Source of the DNA: Rugalucina vietnamica
Lineage: Eukaryota > Mollusca > Bivalvia > Lucinida > Lucinidae
Assembly (NCBI GenBank): GCA_964017185.1
Contig: OZ024874.1
Coordinates: forward strand, 38,044,721 to 38,108,720
DNA length: 64,000 nt
Direction: 5' to 3'
The notes below the pieces were generated by a model that searched no databases, was not told the origin of the DNA, and saw only the letters and a list, made by a program, of their open reading frames with translations. This document shows positions 39,457 to 56,600 of the stretch, in pieces (the stretch's first letter is position 1; each line of letters starts with the position of its first letter). A program made the position numbers and the translations under genes.

Positions 39457-40623
39457 CAGGGGTCCTGCTAGCACATGACAGCAGGGAGAAGTGACTTCTC
39501 CTTCCAGCCCAAACAGGGAGAAGTTTGAGACATCAGAGAGAAGTGACTTTGACTACTCATTGATAAAGATCGATGGCCCCTTTCGGTGCTGGACACTCAC
39601 TTCCTAAGAGTTAATTAAGTTCCAGTGGCCCAAGTAACATTTATAGTTGTCATTTGTGTTTAGTAGCCCATTAAATCATAATAAAAAAAGAAAAAAAAAA
39701 AAAATTTTTTTTTTTTTTTTTTTTTTTTGGGGGGGGGGGGGGTGGTAATGGGGCGGTTGGTGGGGAGAAAGGGGGTCCACATCTATGAGTTGAGTGTAAA
39801 TACAGTGATGGGTGAGGCATTATTATCATACGAGTCTCTGTAAGTAAGTCTCTAAGGAGAAGACTCCAGTATGAGGTGTGCCACTATAGGAGGATAATAT
39901 ATATGCAACAATAGATACGGTTTATGGCAGCTAAAAATTCAACGTAAAAATAGAGCGTTTCTTTGGCAATTTAAGCCTGGAAAATGCATTTGAATCGGGA
40001 TTTTTGCAAGGAAACACAATTACAAGCCTATTGAATGTTAAAAATGCGGCTAATGGATCTTTGTAACATATTTTGCTCATAAAAACGAAACAGTTTCACA
40101 GCGATTGATTCTCCCAAAGTCTAGTTCAGAGGCTAACAGTAGATGATTTGCAATTATTACATCACAATAACGTGTCTTCTTGTCAATAATTTATGGCTCC
40201 GCCCTCTCAACCGCCCCTTGTCAAAGTTGCTTTCGACAAGTGACGCTAATTGGCCAATCAGCTTTGGTGACGAATCGGCTGACACTTGTATACATGTCGG
40301 CGTGAAATTATGATTAAAGGTGCATGTGTTGATTATCGAGGCAATTATCCGATAATTGCATAGGGATTAACCAATAAAGGTAATCTGTTTAATGTCACTT
40401 GACAATCAGCTGTGTCGCCGTGGGCAACAGAGAGGCGAAAACTAGCGTTATTAGAGAGCTGTAAACAATCGAACGAGTGAATCACTGTGATCAAAATCGA
40501 AAGTAAAGTTTTGAAATCTGAAAAAATAGGGCGAAGTCGACTTCTCTTTCAAGGTTACATAAGGCGAAATCTGACCACTTTCGGCGATTTTTTTCGCCGT
40601 AGAGCCCAGTAACTGGACCCCTG
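39457..40623. mobile_element. hAT-like non-autonomous element
   Basis: TIRs CAGGGGTCC / GGACCCCTG, with AGGGAGAAGTGACTTCTCC near the left end and GAAGTCGACTTCTC near the right. Flanked by CATTG on both sides; the uninterrupted site is visible in copy 1 near 27293. A 5-bp duplication rather than 8 leaves the superfamily open. Contains homopolymer runs at 39690-39742 and no transposase. Confidence 0.75.
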
Positions 40624-40681
40624 CATTGTTGTTGTTTCGTAGAGTTCCGCTGTTGACTTATCGGCGCACTCGGGTAAAAGG

Positions 40682-40712
<31 letters not shown>

Positions 40713-41413
40713 ATTGATAAAAGTTAGTTGTTTTTTTTTATCACTATGCAAAGTTAGTAACTGTCTTGGTGAAGTCTGAAACATTCTTGTGAATAAAATA
40801 ACTGTTCCAGTGAATAAAAGTCAAACAACAAATATTCTGGTGAATAAAAGTCTGTGAACTAAAATTTTATCTACAAGCACTCTTCCACATTAGGCAGCAA
40901 TCTGACAGCTGTTTGTGAGATGGCCAATCTTCTAAATTAAACATAGTTATTAATTGTCTCTGTACATAATAAGTAGAATGGGGTCGGGCTACAAGTTCTA
41001 CCAACCTTAGCTACAGCCCTTCCCCTATAACATGACATACAGAACAGCCAACATATTGAACCAACCAATCTTTTGCTTGGCACTTCTTAGAGCAGTATGA
41101 TCTCACATATTTACATGCAGAGCATTTTTGGAAGTCCTCTCTGCTAAGCAATAAATCTGAATCATTTGTCCGCTCTTTGCATTAGATGATAGATTACTTT
41201 AGGTAACGTGAGTCAGTTCCACCTCAAGAAGTGATGGGGTTAGAAGAGCATACATTTCGGCAGTTGGTGAAAGAATTGTGCACTAAGTAGCCTGCTTCTG
41301 GGAGGCTTTTGCTACTAAGGATAACTGATTATCCTAACATACCCATGTTTATTATTTTGATAGCACCAACTCAAGGGATTATATGCTTAGTCGGTGATAA
41401 AAAAAAAAACAAA

Positions 41414-41446
<33 letters not shown>

Positions 41447-41447
<1 letters not shown>

Positions 41448-42946
41448 AGAGGACCAATGGTCCTGTAAACGCTCACCTGAAACCCGAGATATATACCAAT
41501 AAACTTGTTTGACTAGAATGGTACTATACATGTATATAACCCCAGGGCCGGGTCAGAGCAACCCCTGGAGTCAATTTCTTTTTGAAAACATAAAACTGCA
41601 GTCCATTTGCCAATTTACTGCAAGTTTTGCCCTTCAAATGACATTTTAACAATTTTCCCCATTCAAATGCATGTGCGACCTAAGATGACCTTGCCGTAAA
41701 ATAGGTCAAGGTCATCCAAGGGTCACAATTTATATAAACTTTGTAGATGTCCCTTTGCCTGATGCTTCATGCCAAGTTTTTTCTGGTTCTGGAGAAAAAG
41801 ATTTTTAAAAGGTTTTTGCTATTTATAGCCATGGCAGCCATCTTGGTCATGTGACCTTGACAATTTATATATACTTTCAATCCCACTTCCTAACAATGCT
41901 CCTCATAAAGTTTGGCTTTGATTGGCCAAGCAGTTTCAGAGAAGAAGCTCTTTGAACATCACTGTAATATACATGTATATTGCCACGGGGTGGGGGCAGA
42001 CAGACCCCTGGGGTGCAAATTTTTTCAGAATCATCAATCTTAAGTCCATTTGCCCATTTCCTGCAAGTTTTTCCCTACAAATGACATTTAAACACTTTTC
42101 CCCATTCAAATGCATGAGCGACCTATGTTGACCTTGCCGTAAAATAGGTCAAGGTCATCCCAGGGTCATGATTTATACAAACTTTGTAGAGCTCCAGTCA
42201 CTGATGCTTCACACCAAGTTTCAAAATCATTGGCCTTCTGGTTCTGGAGAAGAAGATTTTTAAAGGTTTTTTTTCTATTTATAGCCATGGCGGCCATCTT
42301 GGTCATGTGACCTTGACTATTTATATATACTTTCTTTCCCCCTTCCCAAGGATGCTCCATATGAAGTTTGGCTTTGATTGGCCAAGTGGTTTCAGGGGAG
42401 AAGATGTTTCATTATTATGAAAATATGCATGTATATAGCCCCGGGGCAGGGGCAGACAACCCCCAGGGGCTAAAATTTTCCATTAACATTAATCTTTTGT
42501 CCATTTGCCTATTTCCAGTAAGTTTTACCCATTAAATAGTATTTTACCATTTTTTCCCATTTAAATGCATTGGAGACATAAGTTGACCTTGCCGTAAAAT
42601 AGGTCAAGGTCATCCTAGGGTCATGATTTATATATACTATGATGGGCCCGCGTCCCCAATGCTACATACCAAGTTTCGTGGAAATCGGCCCACTGGTTCT
42701 GGAGAAGAAGATTTTTAAAGGTTTTTGCTATTTATAGCCATGGCGGCCATCTTGGTCATGTGACCTGGACCATTTATATAAACTTTCGTTCCCCCTTCCT
42801 AAGGATGCTCCACATGAAGTTTGGCTTTGATTGGCCAAGTGGTTTCAGAGGAGAAGATCTTTGAAATTGTGGACGACGGACGACGACGGACGACGGAGCA
42901 TGGGTATACTATAAGCTCACCTGTGAGCCTTCGGCTCAGGTGAGCT
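41447..42946 (+). mobile_element. HINE family A copy 2
   Basis: Inserted in the A-rich tract of the Harbinger element. Begins GAGGACCAATGGTCCTGTAA, sub-terminal GCTCACCTGA at 41471. Three core units of about 450 bp contain ATAGGTCAAGGTCATCC and GCCATCTTGGTCATGTGACC. The 3' end is CTCACCTGTGAGCCTTCGGC with its inverse, then TAAAA. Confidence 0.78.
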
Positions 42947-43998
42947 AAAAAAAAATTGCCTACCTACCCTACCTAATAATTTTCAGACTGAAACCCTAAA
43001 CACAGATATTATTTTATTTGGCCTTACAGGTCACTGCTTGACCCATGCTCTGAGACTATTTGACCTTTTGATTTTTTTTTACTATTTTTCAAATTGAACA
43101 ATTTTCTAGCATTTAATTTGGCTGTCTGAGTACTTAAAAAACTATTCCATGCCATGTTTTGCAATAGAACAATAAAAGTAAAAATAAATTGCAAGGTTTT
43201 GTTTTTGGTTTGAGACTATCAGTCACTGTCAACAATAGTGAAGGTTTTAGTGTGTGTGGCTGTTGTCAAGGCAATAGTTTCTCATTTAAATGAACTTCTT
43301 TGCGGAAAAGTGATGTAATTCTATATTTCTAGAGGACTGGAGACACCATTTTTGTAAAAGCTGAGCAGAAAAGTTGAGTTTGAATAAATTTTCCTTGTTA
43401 AAAGGAACGCTTGTATATACCAATATTTGTCCGTGTGTTGTGGTTTTTCGTAGGTTTGTGGAGTTTTTCGGTAACTCGATGGGTCGCATCGGTCATGAAC
43501 ACTTCCTCGCTACGGTGGATTTCAAGCTTTTGTACTTGGTCGGTTCTAGGACAAAGTTCTGGGTTTTAGCATTATCCGTCCAGAACGCCAACTAAATGTT
43601 TACGTTAGATCCAAGTACTACGTCATTCTTCCCGAATCCGGGTCGTTTCGGCCCTGGGTCGTTTTGGCCTGGGTCGTTTCGGCCAATTTTGGGGGTGGGT
43701 CGTTTCGGCCTTGGTAGGTGTGTCGTTTCGGCCAATTTTCTGGGTGAGTCGATTCGGCCCTGAGTCGTTTCGGCCAAGGTTTATGGAAATCTTCAGGTAA
43801 GTAACAACTCAAAGATAAATTGATCTGCTGGAGTGCATGCGTTTCCGTGGACATGTATATGATGTATGCGAGATGTTTTGAAAGTATTGTAGTCACAGTT
43901 CCAGCCTCACATATTCCTAGTGTCTCGGAAAAAAGCCCATTAACATTTAATGATTAGTACTGGCGAAAGAAAGGATTGATAGGGTTGAGGGAATGAAT

Positions 43999-44000
<2 letters not shown>

Positions 44001-44080
<80 letters not shown>
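44001..44080. repeat. (TAGA)n microsatellite
   Basis: About twenty uninterrupted TAGA units inside fold-back element 1; a similar tract lies in element 2. Confidence 0.95.
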
Positions 44081-44081
<1 letters not shown>

Positions 44082-44294
44082 GTTTTGTACAATTAAACTA
44101 AACATGTAGTTATGAAGTCATCGGCAATTGCAAGGGAAAACTTTTCAGTGATGCATCGGTTGTCGGTGATCTAATTATAAGGGTAATTATCAAGGTGTGA
44201 AAACTCGTGTCTGTTATCAGCAATGCTAATCCATGGTGATTGATTATCAATGTACTCAATTAAAGTGTGAAAACGTGTGCTTGTCAATTTAATT

Positions 44295-44490
44295 TGAGTC
44301 TACGCATGAGAAAACCAACAGTTTTGGAATCCGACCAGGTTCATCACAAACCAGCCTGTACAGTCACAAAAGCAGGCCAGAGTCTTGAAATTTCGTATTT
44401 AAGAAGAAGATGATGATTGTACTATCTTTGTAGCGAAAACAAAGGCACTGATCAGCCCTGCAGATACCTGCGCCTTTGTTTTCGCCTATG
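44295..44490. mobile_element. MITE family H copy, right end lost
   Basis: Starts GAGTCTACGCATGAGAAAAC; ends after GCGCCTTTGTTTTCGC without the terminal repeat. Confidence 0.7.
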
Positions 44491-44551
44491 CATATTGTTG
44501 CCATAGAAATTACCATTGTAGTTTTTCTATCGTTTTTAATGGAATAAAGAT

Positions 44552-46113
44552 TAGTGTTGGGTATCGGAAGGAAAAATCACTATCGATTATCGGACAGCTA
44601 ATATCGATTGATTATCGATTAATCGGAGAAAATTCCAGTATTCTGAAAAGGTGGATTTACATGGAGCAGAACTGGACAAATTCCTGTTATTGAATCACAG
44701 TGAACTAATGGTGAGGTTTGGATCCAGTAAAACATATAAATAGGCCTCTAGTAAACCTGCAGCAAATTCTTTACTGACATTTCCAAGGTGGTTCTGCTGT
44801 GATTCTTTATGTTGTATGTTTTATATTGGTTTAAATGAAGCTAGTGATGGCTACTTACTTGAGCTAGTCATCTTTCTTATCATATGCATTGTCATACTTC
44901 ATGTTTTATCTGTCTTGTTATGTCAGTTTCTTTCCATCTTGGTGTCTGGGTTGGGATTTTAAATTAAATTGTGTCTATTCCTATGCTTTCTGTTCTTACA
45001 TAGCTTTATATGATTATGGACTAGATTCTTTTTTGTGCATAGTTATTTTGGTTTCAGATGACACACTTTCTGTAGCGTTCTGGAATGGTTCTAGAAGTTC
45101 TACTAGCTTTTCAGAGATAACCAGAAAAAAAAATCGTCGGCAAAAAAAAAAAAAAAAAAAAAAAAATTGCCGGCAAAAAAAAAAAAGCTTCGTAAGCTCG
45201 TTGTTTCCCACGAATGAGCAAAATAATTCGTACGCTTATTCTCCTTTTCGAGAGTACCAAAATCTGCCTTACGTTTACTCATGTTGCCTTAATGATTGAA
45301 TGAAGATCGAATTTCATTGCAGAGATTATATATGCTTTCGATTGGCACTTCAAAAACATACAATAAAATTTGAGTTGCAGAAATAAATTAATTTCTTTAC
45401 ATCCATCGCTTTTGTTTTTAAAGTCAGTAATTTTAATCACACACAAACTGACAAGAAGATCAAAGAGGTGTTGAAATGAAGTATTCAATGTGTAATTAAA
45501 GTCGGCGAAAACAAATATTACTAACCGCTTTTGATAGCGAAATCCTATGATTAAAGACATTGTTTGCCAGTCAAATCAATTAATGTTGTCCATGTTTTTG
45601 TGTTGAACCTTGACCCAGCATAATTGTTCACATGTTTCAATGATGGGTAAATTTCCGTGACGTCAACTGAAGCGATTCTCAATACTGGTCTCCGTTGGTA
45701 GCTAGCGATCACGTGTAATGAATATTTAATAGAAAGGCTGGACCAAATGACCATGTGGGCGGTACTATCGTGCAAGATAGACAGCGCGCGTCATATATTT
45801 GTTTTCGGCTACCGTCTTTTGATATCGACCTCAGGGTGTTACATGACCATTAGACAAGCACGCATCTCAACAAACTGCAGAAAACAATCGGAACAAAGTT
45901 GATTTATTTTATCATTCGTCGCTGAAAAGGCGAGATGTCAATTTTATAGTATGAACTGGCTGCAAATAAACCGAATGTTACGAGAGCGGTAACGGGTCGT
46001 TTCAGCCCAAAACTATTACCGACAATCGATTGTGAAAATTTTCAATCGATAGTCGCCGATTTTTAGCTTTGGCGACAAGTTTTCGATAGCTGGCGACTAT
46101 CGGCACAACACTA
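44552..46113. mobile_element. hAT element nested in fold-back element 1
   Basis: TIRs TAGTGTTGGG / CACAACACTA, inner ATCGATTATCGG words, and a perfect 8-bp duplication ATAAAGAT at 44544-44551 and 46114-46121. 1562 bp. The plus-strand frame at 44889-45299 is AT-rich and not recognised as a transposase. Its right part contains a lone GGTAACGGGTCGTTTCAGCC word resembling a fold-back end. Confidence 0.88.
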
Positions 46114-46348
46114 ATAAAGATGCAAATTTTTCTCCCAGTAATAGACCCAAGTACCCTTGCAAGACTGGCTGCATGGTAAACTAGCCTCATATGGCATACA
46201 CATCTAGCATAAAGTATATTATAGAGTATATAAGGATTAAATAAAATCAGGCCGAAACGACTCACCAAAATTGGCCGAAACGACCCAGGCCGAAATGACC
46301 CATGGCCGAAACGACTCACGGCCGAAACGACCCGTTACCATTCTTCCC

Positions 46349-47628
46349 TCAAGTCCTAATAAAAACGGCGGAGAGCAAGTCTGGTTTCCGTCTTCAATTG
46401 ATTTATTATGCAAGAAGTGTATAAAAATATTGCGACTGGATGTCAAAGGGAAACCCCACAGATTAAAGGAAAAGCCCAACAGATTGAGAAGAAATCCTCA
46501 TTTCGTTTCAATTGCTTGACGCTGTCGCGCCAAGCGAAAAACAGTTGGAGTCACTACATTGTATGTGTGTATAGGTCGAAATGGTCATGGGCCGAAATGA
46601 CCTGGAACCGTCAGGCTCTATTTCGATTTTGGGCTTCCCTATCATCAAGGACAGTATATCGAGAGGATATACTCAATGGAAATCGCTCATGAAATATTGA
46701 CTATGTACTATGCCCTTTTTACCTGTCCACTAAGCCGCAGCAGTCGATATTGTCGCCATTTTGAAATAAGATAAATCATACCTGTTCCAGTTTTTATTAA
46801 ATAACTGCAAAGATTGGTTGCATTCAAATTGATAAATAAAGAAAATTAAGTGCACAAAGTCTACCATCATCATAACAGACAGTTTTAGAACCAATTTTTA
46901 AACGAAAACCTTTCAATTTAGGAAAAAACGTAGGAAAAAGAAACCCCTAAAACAAATTTATGAGCCGTAAATTTCCCGGAAAAAATCGTCCTGATAAACA
47001 GACATTATAGCTTGAACTTAGGTTTTGCATATGTTAACTTGAAGATTTGTCTTTAACATACAAAGTAATCAAAATAATTATTGGTAGAAAGCTCAAATAA
47101 CGCTGTAAAGTGTTCCAAAAGCGCCATTTTCGTTTTCTAAAAACGGTCCGCCATTTTGTCACGCGGACTTTGTAATTTCTAATAAGTTAACTACTACACA
47201 TTTCAAAATATCAAACTCTTATATAAATTTTCCGAAACTTTGATGTATCTGCTTTTTATAGATATTATGCTTACTAATAGCACGCAGCTTATATCTAAGT
47301 AATCGGTTCCGATTTATGACGACTGTGTGAAAATTGGTCGCCATGACGCCGTTTTAAGGTCAAAAATAGAAACAAAATAAGGGTAAAGAAAATCACTAAA
47401 ATTACCTGTAATGTGATAATTAGGGAAAAGATAAATATGTCAGATGAAAGATAATTAAAAGGCCTTTAATCTGGTAAATGGATTTAATTGTTAAAGGTTC
47501 TACTTACTGGCTCAGAGAAGATAATTCCATTCAATTAATTCTAATTTTGAAACTACCGCTCGTTTGCCGGATCACGCGGGGCAACGGGTCGTTTCGGTCC
47601 AAAATCATGTCACAGTAGATAAAGGGCA
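46349..47628. other. Spacer with lone fold-back words
   Basis: No gene seen. Single copies of the family words occur at 46571-46603 (GGGCCGAAATGACC) and 47586-47600 (GGGTCGTTTCGGTCC), perhaps scars of lost elements. AT-rich elsewhere. Confidence 0.5.
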
Positions 47629-47846
47629 AAATAATCGGGTCACAAGACGTTTCGCCCCCAAGACGTTTCCCCCCTAGTCGTTTCCCCCCTAGTCGTTTCG
47701 CCTCTATTTTCCACCCTAGTCGTTTCGCCCCCAATACCCTAGATGTTTCGCCCCCATTGCCATTTCCCCCCTAGTCGTTTCGCCCCCAATTTTTATTTAT
47801 TTATTTATTTATTAAGGTCAAAGTTTATTAGGATAGTCAAAACGAA

Positions 47847-47872
47847 TAGATAGATCGATCGATCGATCGATC

Positions 47873-47922
<50 letters not shown>

Positions 47923-47968
47923 AAGATAGATAGATAGATGGATGGATGGATGGATGGATGGATGGATG

Positions 47969-48007
<39 letters not shown>
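47847..48007. repeat. GATC/GATA/GATG microsatellite
   Basis: Consecutive GATC, GATA, GATG and GATA tetranucleotide runs. The minus-strand open frame of repeated Ile-Tyr-Leu-Ser is an artefact. Confidence 0.95.
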
Positions 48008-48008
<1 letters not shown>

Positions 48009-48801
48009 TCAGCTTTGGTGTGGTAATAAAGTGAAGGTGTGAAAAACTTACGGTATAATAATGCGCAGAATTAATGTCATTAATTATTGACACCGACTTC
48101 TGAAGGATGATTAACTAAAGTGTGAAAAACAGATTCTTTAATCAAAGATTGCTTTCCGAGTCCTATGGTTTTTTCGGCATGCGACAGGCTTTGTCTTTAA
48201 AAGAACTTAATGACTCAGTGGAATTTTAAATCTAATTATCTTTTATTAAGCGATTTCTTTTAATAGACCGATTATCGGGTCTATAAGATGTTCCAAGTCA
48301 TTAAGCATCATTCATATTTTTGTTTTTATTTATTTATTATTTATTGACGTCAATAGCAACGTTGCCAAAATAGATTTCGTTGTCGAAAAATTCTTACATT
48401 ATCTTATATTATTTGCAGCTTTAAAACGCATGGATAGAATTTAACGAAAATATGTGGTTTATTGCATAATTCATTTGCCTATCAAATGATACCAAACTCA
48501 TGAAAATAAGTTTAAAATAAGAAACAGGATAGTTTAGTACACATTAAAATACATTGAATTCTATGGAGGTTTCGTCGTTGCGGAAATTGATTTGGCACGT
48601 AACTGTAATAGAATTCCAAAGGCATTTTACTTTGAACCCATGATTTCTTTTTCAGCCAATACTTATTAATGGCCCGGTACTGGCCGATACTTATTAATGG
48701 CCCGGTACTGGCCGGTAACTAAGGGAAAGGTACATATAAACCTTACCCTTAGGCTGACGTGACAGGGCGACGATGCTCCATCATAAATTTCTTTCCAGAT
48801 A

Positions 48802-49029
48802 TTAACTCATTTAAGCCTGGCGTCCCTTTTATGGGACATAGGCAAACAGAATAGCCCCAGATGTGACGCCGCCGAACGCGGCGTCCCATCTGGGGCTATT
48901 CTGTTTGCTTAGAGAATTTTCATAAAAAAATTGAATACAATTTAAAAATCACTCCTGATGCCCCTAAAAATGAAAGTGGACTCACCCAGTTGATAATGAT
49001 GGGAAATCCATTCGTCAAATATGGGTTAA
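48802..49029. mobile_element. piggyBac-like MITE, copy 2
   Basis: 228 bp, same length as the copy at 10064. TTAA at both ends. The hairpin GCAAACAGAATAGCCCCAGA ... TCTGGGGCTATTCTGTTTGC is almost perfect here, so this copy is less decayed. Confidence 0.85.
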
Positions 49030-49376
49030 TTTACAAAAGCCAGCGAAATGACATGGCTTTTGCAAACGAACTCTTTTACAGCATTGATTGCCAAAGTGAA
49101 CAACTAACTACGACTTTACTATATAAGTTTGAATTTTTTATTGCCTAGCATAATTATTTACATGAAGCAAAATGATGTACATTATAAGGTAATTATACTA
49201 TATCTATATATTATGGGGGCGAAACGACTAGGGGGGCGAAACGACTAGTGGGGCGAAACGACTAGTGGGGGCGAAACGACTAGGGGGGAAACGACTAGGG
49301 GGGAAACGTCTTGGGGGCGAAACAACTAGGGGGCGAAATGGTTTGGGGGCGAAACGTCCCGGATTCAAATAATCGG

Positions 49377-53616
<4,240 letters not shown>

Positions 53617-53654
53617 ATAAGTCATACATCTAAAGACATTAAAATATGACATAA
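53617..53654. other. Centre of the PLE palindrome
   Basis: The arms meet at a 4-base loop ATAA (53617-53620) between GTATGAC and GTCATAC. The right arm has an extra 34-bp direct copy of its own terminal bases before the main arm starts at 53655. Confidence 0.85.
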
Positions 53655-53686
53655 GTCATACATCTAAAGACATTAAAATAATAAAT

Positions 53687-56600
53687 TTGTCAAACAGAAA
53701 ATTATCTGATGCAGAAGTTTCTTTACTAAACAAAGGACTTAAATTCACACCAACACCCAAAATAGGAAATCCACAAGAATTATCAAAAGATATTAACGAA
53801 TTTAATAGAAAATTAAGACTTGCTGAATATTTTGACGGCGCGGAAGATAGTGACATCTCGATAGTAAGAAACAAATCAAATTTTACACCGCCAAGCAAAC
53901 GAAATGACGCACTTGACGAATTTATCAACAATGTAGAAAAATTTCCCAAAACTCAGATTCAAAATAATATCAAATATAATTTGACAAAATCAGAATGGGA
54001 TGCCTTACAAATGTTAAAGGAAGATAATGACATTATTATTAAAGAGGCGGACAAGGGAGGGGCGACAATCATTATGAATAAAGAGGATTATAAAGAACTG
54101 GTTGAAAGCATTCTGAATGATGAAACATATTATACGAGGGTCATTCAGGAATTAATGACAATGATTCCATTAAACTTTATTCTTAACACACGTGTGCTTC
54201 TCATATACTAATAACCAAATTTGAAGATGTATGCTATTCAGTGGTTCCTCCAAAAGTTCGCTAACATGCCAGTTCTGTGGTTGCTAGGCAACCAAAGAAT
54301 ACAAGGTAAATGAGCTTGGACGCGACATACTGTTGTTTATAAAAGCTAGTACTTGCCTGGATGGAAGACCAGTATTTTGGATATGTTAACAACATTTCAT
54401 GAGGATTAAATATGTGGTTGTTGTAAGCATGCCTGTCAATGGTATTGATTACAGTGACACTGTACACAGGGTTTCAAAATGAATCAGCACCGTCTCCAGT
54501 TCAAATTTAACTGTATCAGATCTAGCTAGTCTTTTTAAATTCTAATACTTGTTCCATAACAGTCTCATATTTTTTATTTTTTGTTTTTGTTAAGAAGCCA
54601 TAGGAATACCTTTAAGATTAAACACATCACTAGCTGTTGGAATTTATTTGATTGTTTCATTATTTGGTTTAAAACACACTGTTAGGCTCAGAATGGGTTT
54701 ATTTTGCCCTGTTCTGCTGTTGCTTAGCAACCACGCGTGTTGCAAATCAGGAAATTGACATAAATGTTATGGTTGCCCTTGTTAACCTCTAGTGCTTTTA
54801 TCAATCATCAAAAATCACTGATAAGACTGTCCAAGCAACAATCCTACACGTTTTACTTACCCTACCCCCATCCAAAAATAAGTAAAAATTGACTTTTTCG
54901 CGTCCATGGACACTTCAGGAGCCATAATCAAATTAGCATAGCGTCAAATCTAGACATGATAAAAGCACAAAATTTTCAGCACGAATGCATAATGTATATG
55001 TCCACATGTAACATATCAAATAAAGCCGAGCTTAATTATACTTTCCGAGATATGGATCCATTGTCATTAATTCTTGAATGACCCCCGTACTAAACTATCC
55101 ACATCTCCGGAAAAAGATTTACAATTAAAATACAAGAAATACTTGCAAAAATTCAAATGTCAACTAACAGACAAAGAATATGATTACCTACTTAATTTTG
55201 AAGTCAAAACTAGTCATTTTTACGGGCTACCTAAAGTACACAAAAGTAAACAAATAAACGAAAAGTGTAAATCAACAAACTCCGGTTATGTGGAAATTTC
55301 AGAACATATATCAGATCTTAAATTAAGACCCATTGTCGCCGGTCCCTCATGCCAAACACACAGACTTAGCAATCTAATAGATATATTATTAAGACCTTAC
55401 ACAGAACATATCACTAGTTACTTAAGGGATACAACAGATTTCTTAAATAATCTCCCAGATAACATTCCCGAACATACAATTTTAACATCATTTGACATTG
55501 AAGCATTATACTCCAATATCCCACACGAACTTGGGTTGGAAGCAGTAAAATATTGGATAGAAAAATACCCAGAAACTCTTAACTCTAGATTTTCGAAAGA
55601 ATTCATTCTAGAGGGAATTAAATTCATTCTTGAAAATAATACTTTCTGCTTCAATGATACATTTTTCAGACAGGTAAAAGGCACAGCTATGGGTACGAAA
55701 TTCGCACCTGTGTATGCGACCCTAGCTATTGGTTTCCTAGAGGAGAAACTATACACTGCCATGGAAACCGTCTATGACATAGAATACCAACAGTATCTGA
55801 AAAAGTACTGGAAAAGATTTCTAGATGACTGCTTTGTTCCATGGACCAAATCGGAAGATGAATTAAAAACTTTCCATTCAGTTTTGAATAATTTACACAA
55901 AGATATAAATTTCACATTGGAATACGGCTTTATAGAACAACCCTTTCTGGATGTAATGGTCCGGAACAAGGCAGGCAAAATAGAGACAGATATTTACTAC
56001 AAGGAAACCGACAGCAAACAGTATCTTTTGTTTTCTTCGTGCCATCCTAGACATACGAAAATAAATATACCTTATAACCTTGCACGTCGACTAAGAACAA
56101 TTATTTCTGAACAAAATGTCCTTATCGAAAGAATGAGAGAACTAAAAATGTCTTTACTTAAACAAAATTACCCCGAAAGCTTGGTCGACAAAGGTATAGA
56201 GAATGCCATGACTCTAGACAAAAATACATTAAGAACTGTTAAAAAGAAAACAGAAGACCCGGTTATTCCTTATGTATCAACATACAACCCAAAAAATCCT
56301 GAAATGTACAAAGTTATACAATTTAATCTCCCCATATTACATGAAGACCCCAAAATGAACAGTATATTATCCAATTTTAAGATGATCAAAAGCAAACGTC
56401 AACCAGACAACTTAAAACGGCTATTAACAAAAGCAAAATTTAATGACAAAAAATACCATGAAGTAAAAAGGTGCCGAAGACCAAATTGCGGTCTATGTAT
56501 ACACCTTATAGAAGGAGACGCATTTGAATTCAAATGTGGACGAAAATTTTACGTCCATGAATCAATGACATGCGAAGTGAAAAATGTCTTATATGTCATG

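Larger units (their letters stand above)
39015..43023. mobile_element. PIF/Harbinger-like element, copy 2, with two nested insertions
   Basis: Same family as 26833-28157, flanked by TTA at 39012-39014 and 43024-43026. Without its two insertions (39457-40623 and 41447-42946) it would match copy 1 closely over its length. Small deletions separate the copies. Confidence 0.88.
43634..46338. mobile_element. Fold-back element 1 with TCGTTTCGGCC word ends
   Basis: Ends consist of irregular direct repeats of GGGTCGTTTCGGCC (left, about 43640-43780) and its inverse (right, 46248-46330). Flanked by a perfect 10-bp direct repeat CATTCTTCCC at 43624-43633 and 46339-46348. Inside: a (TAGA)n tract (44001-44080), the word GTGTGAAAA, a MITE H copy and a nested hAT element. 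No transposase ORF. Plan and 10-bp duplication recall Foldback/Galileo or Mutator-like elements. Confidence 0.85.
47639..49366. mobile_element. Fold-back element 2 with CTAGTCGTTTCGCCCC word ends
   Basis: Left end (47647-47790) is an array of CTAGTCGTTTCGCCCCC variants and the right end (49213-49356) is its inverse. Flanked by AAATAATCGG at 47629-47638 and 49367-49376. The outermost right bases inverted, GAATCCGGGACG, match the left start of element 1, GAATCCGGGTCG. Body: GATA-type microsatellite (47847-48007), the word GTGTGAAAAA, and a piggyBac-like MITE. No ORF. Confidence 0.87.

Noticed and set aside
44889..45299. 136-residue plus-strand frame inside the hAT element
   Set aside because: Low-complexity Lys/Phe/Tyr composition from AT-rich DNA and poly-A; no transposase motif.
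47818..48093. Minus-strand frame of repeated Ile-Tyr-Leu-Ser
   Set aside because: A tetranucleotide microsatellite read in one frame.
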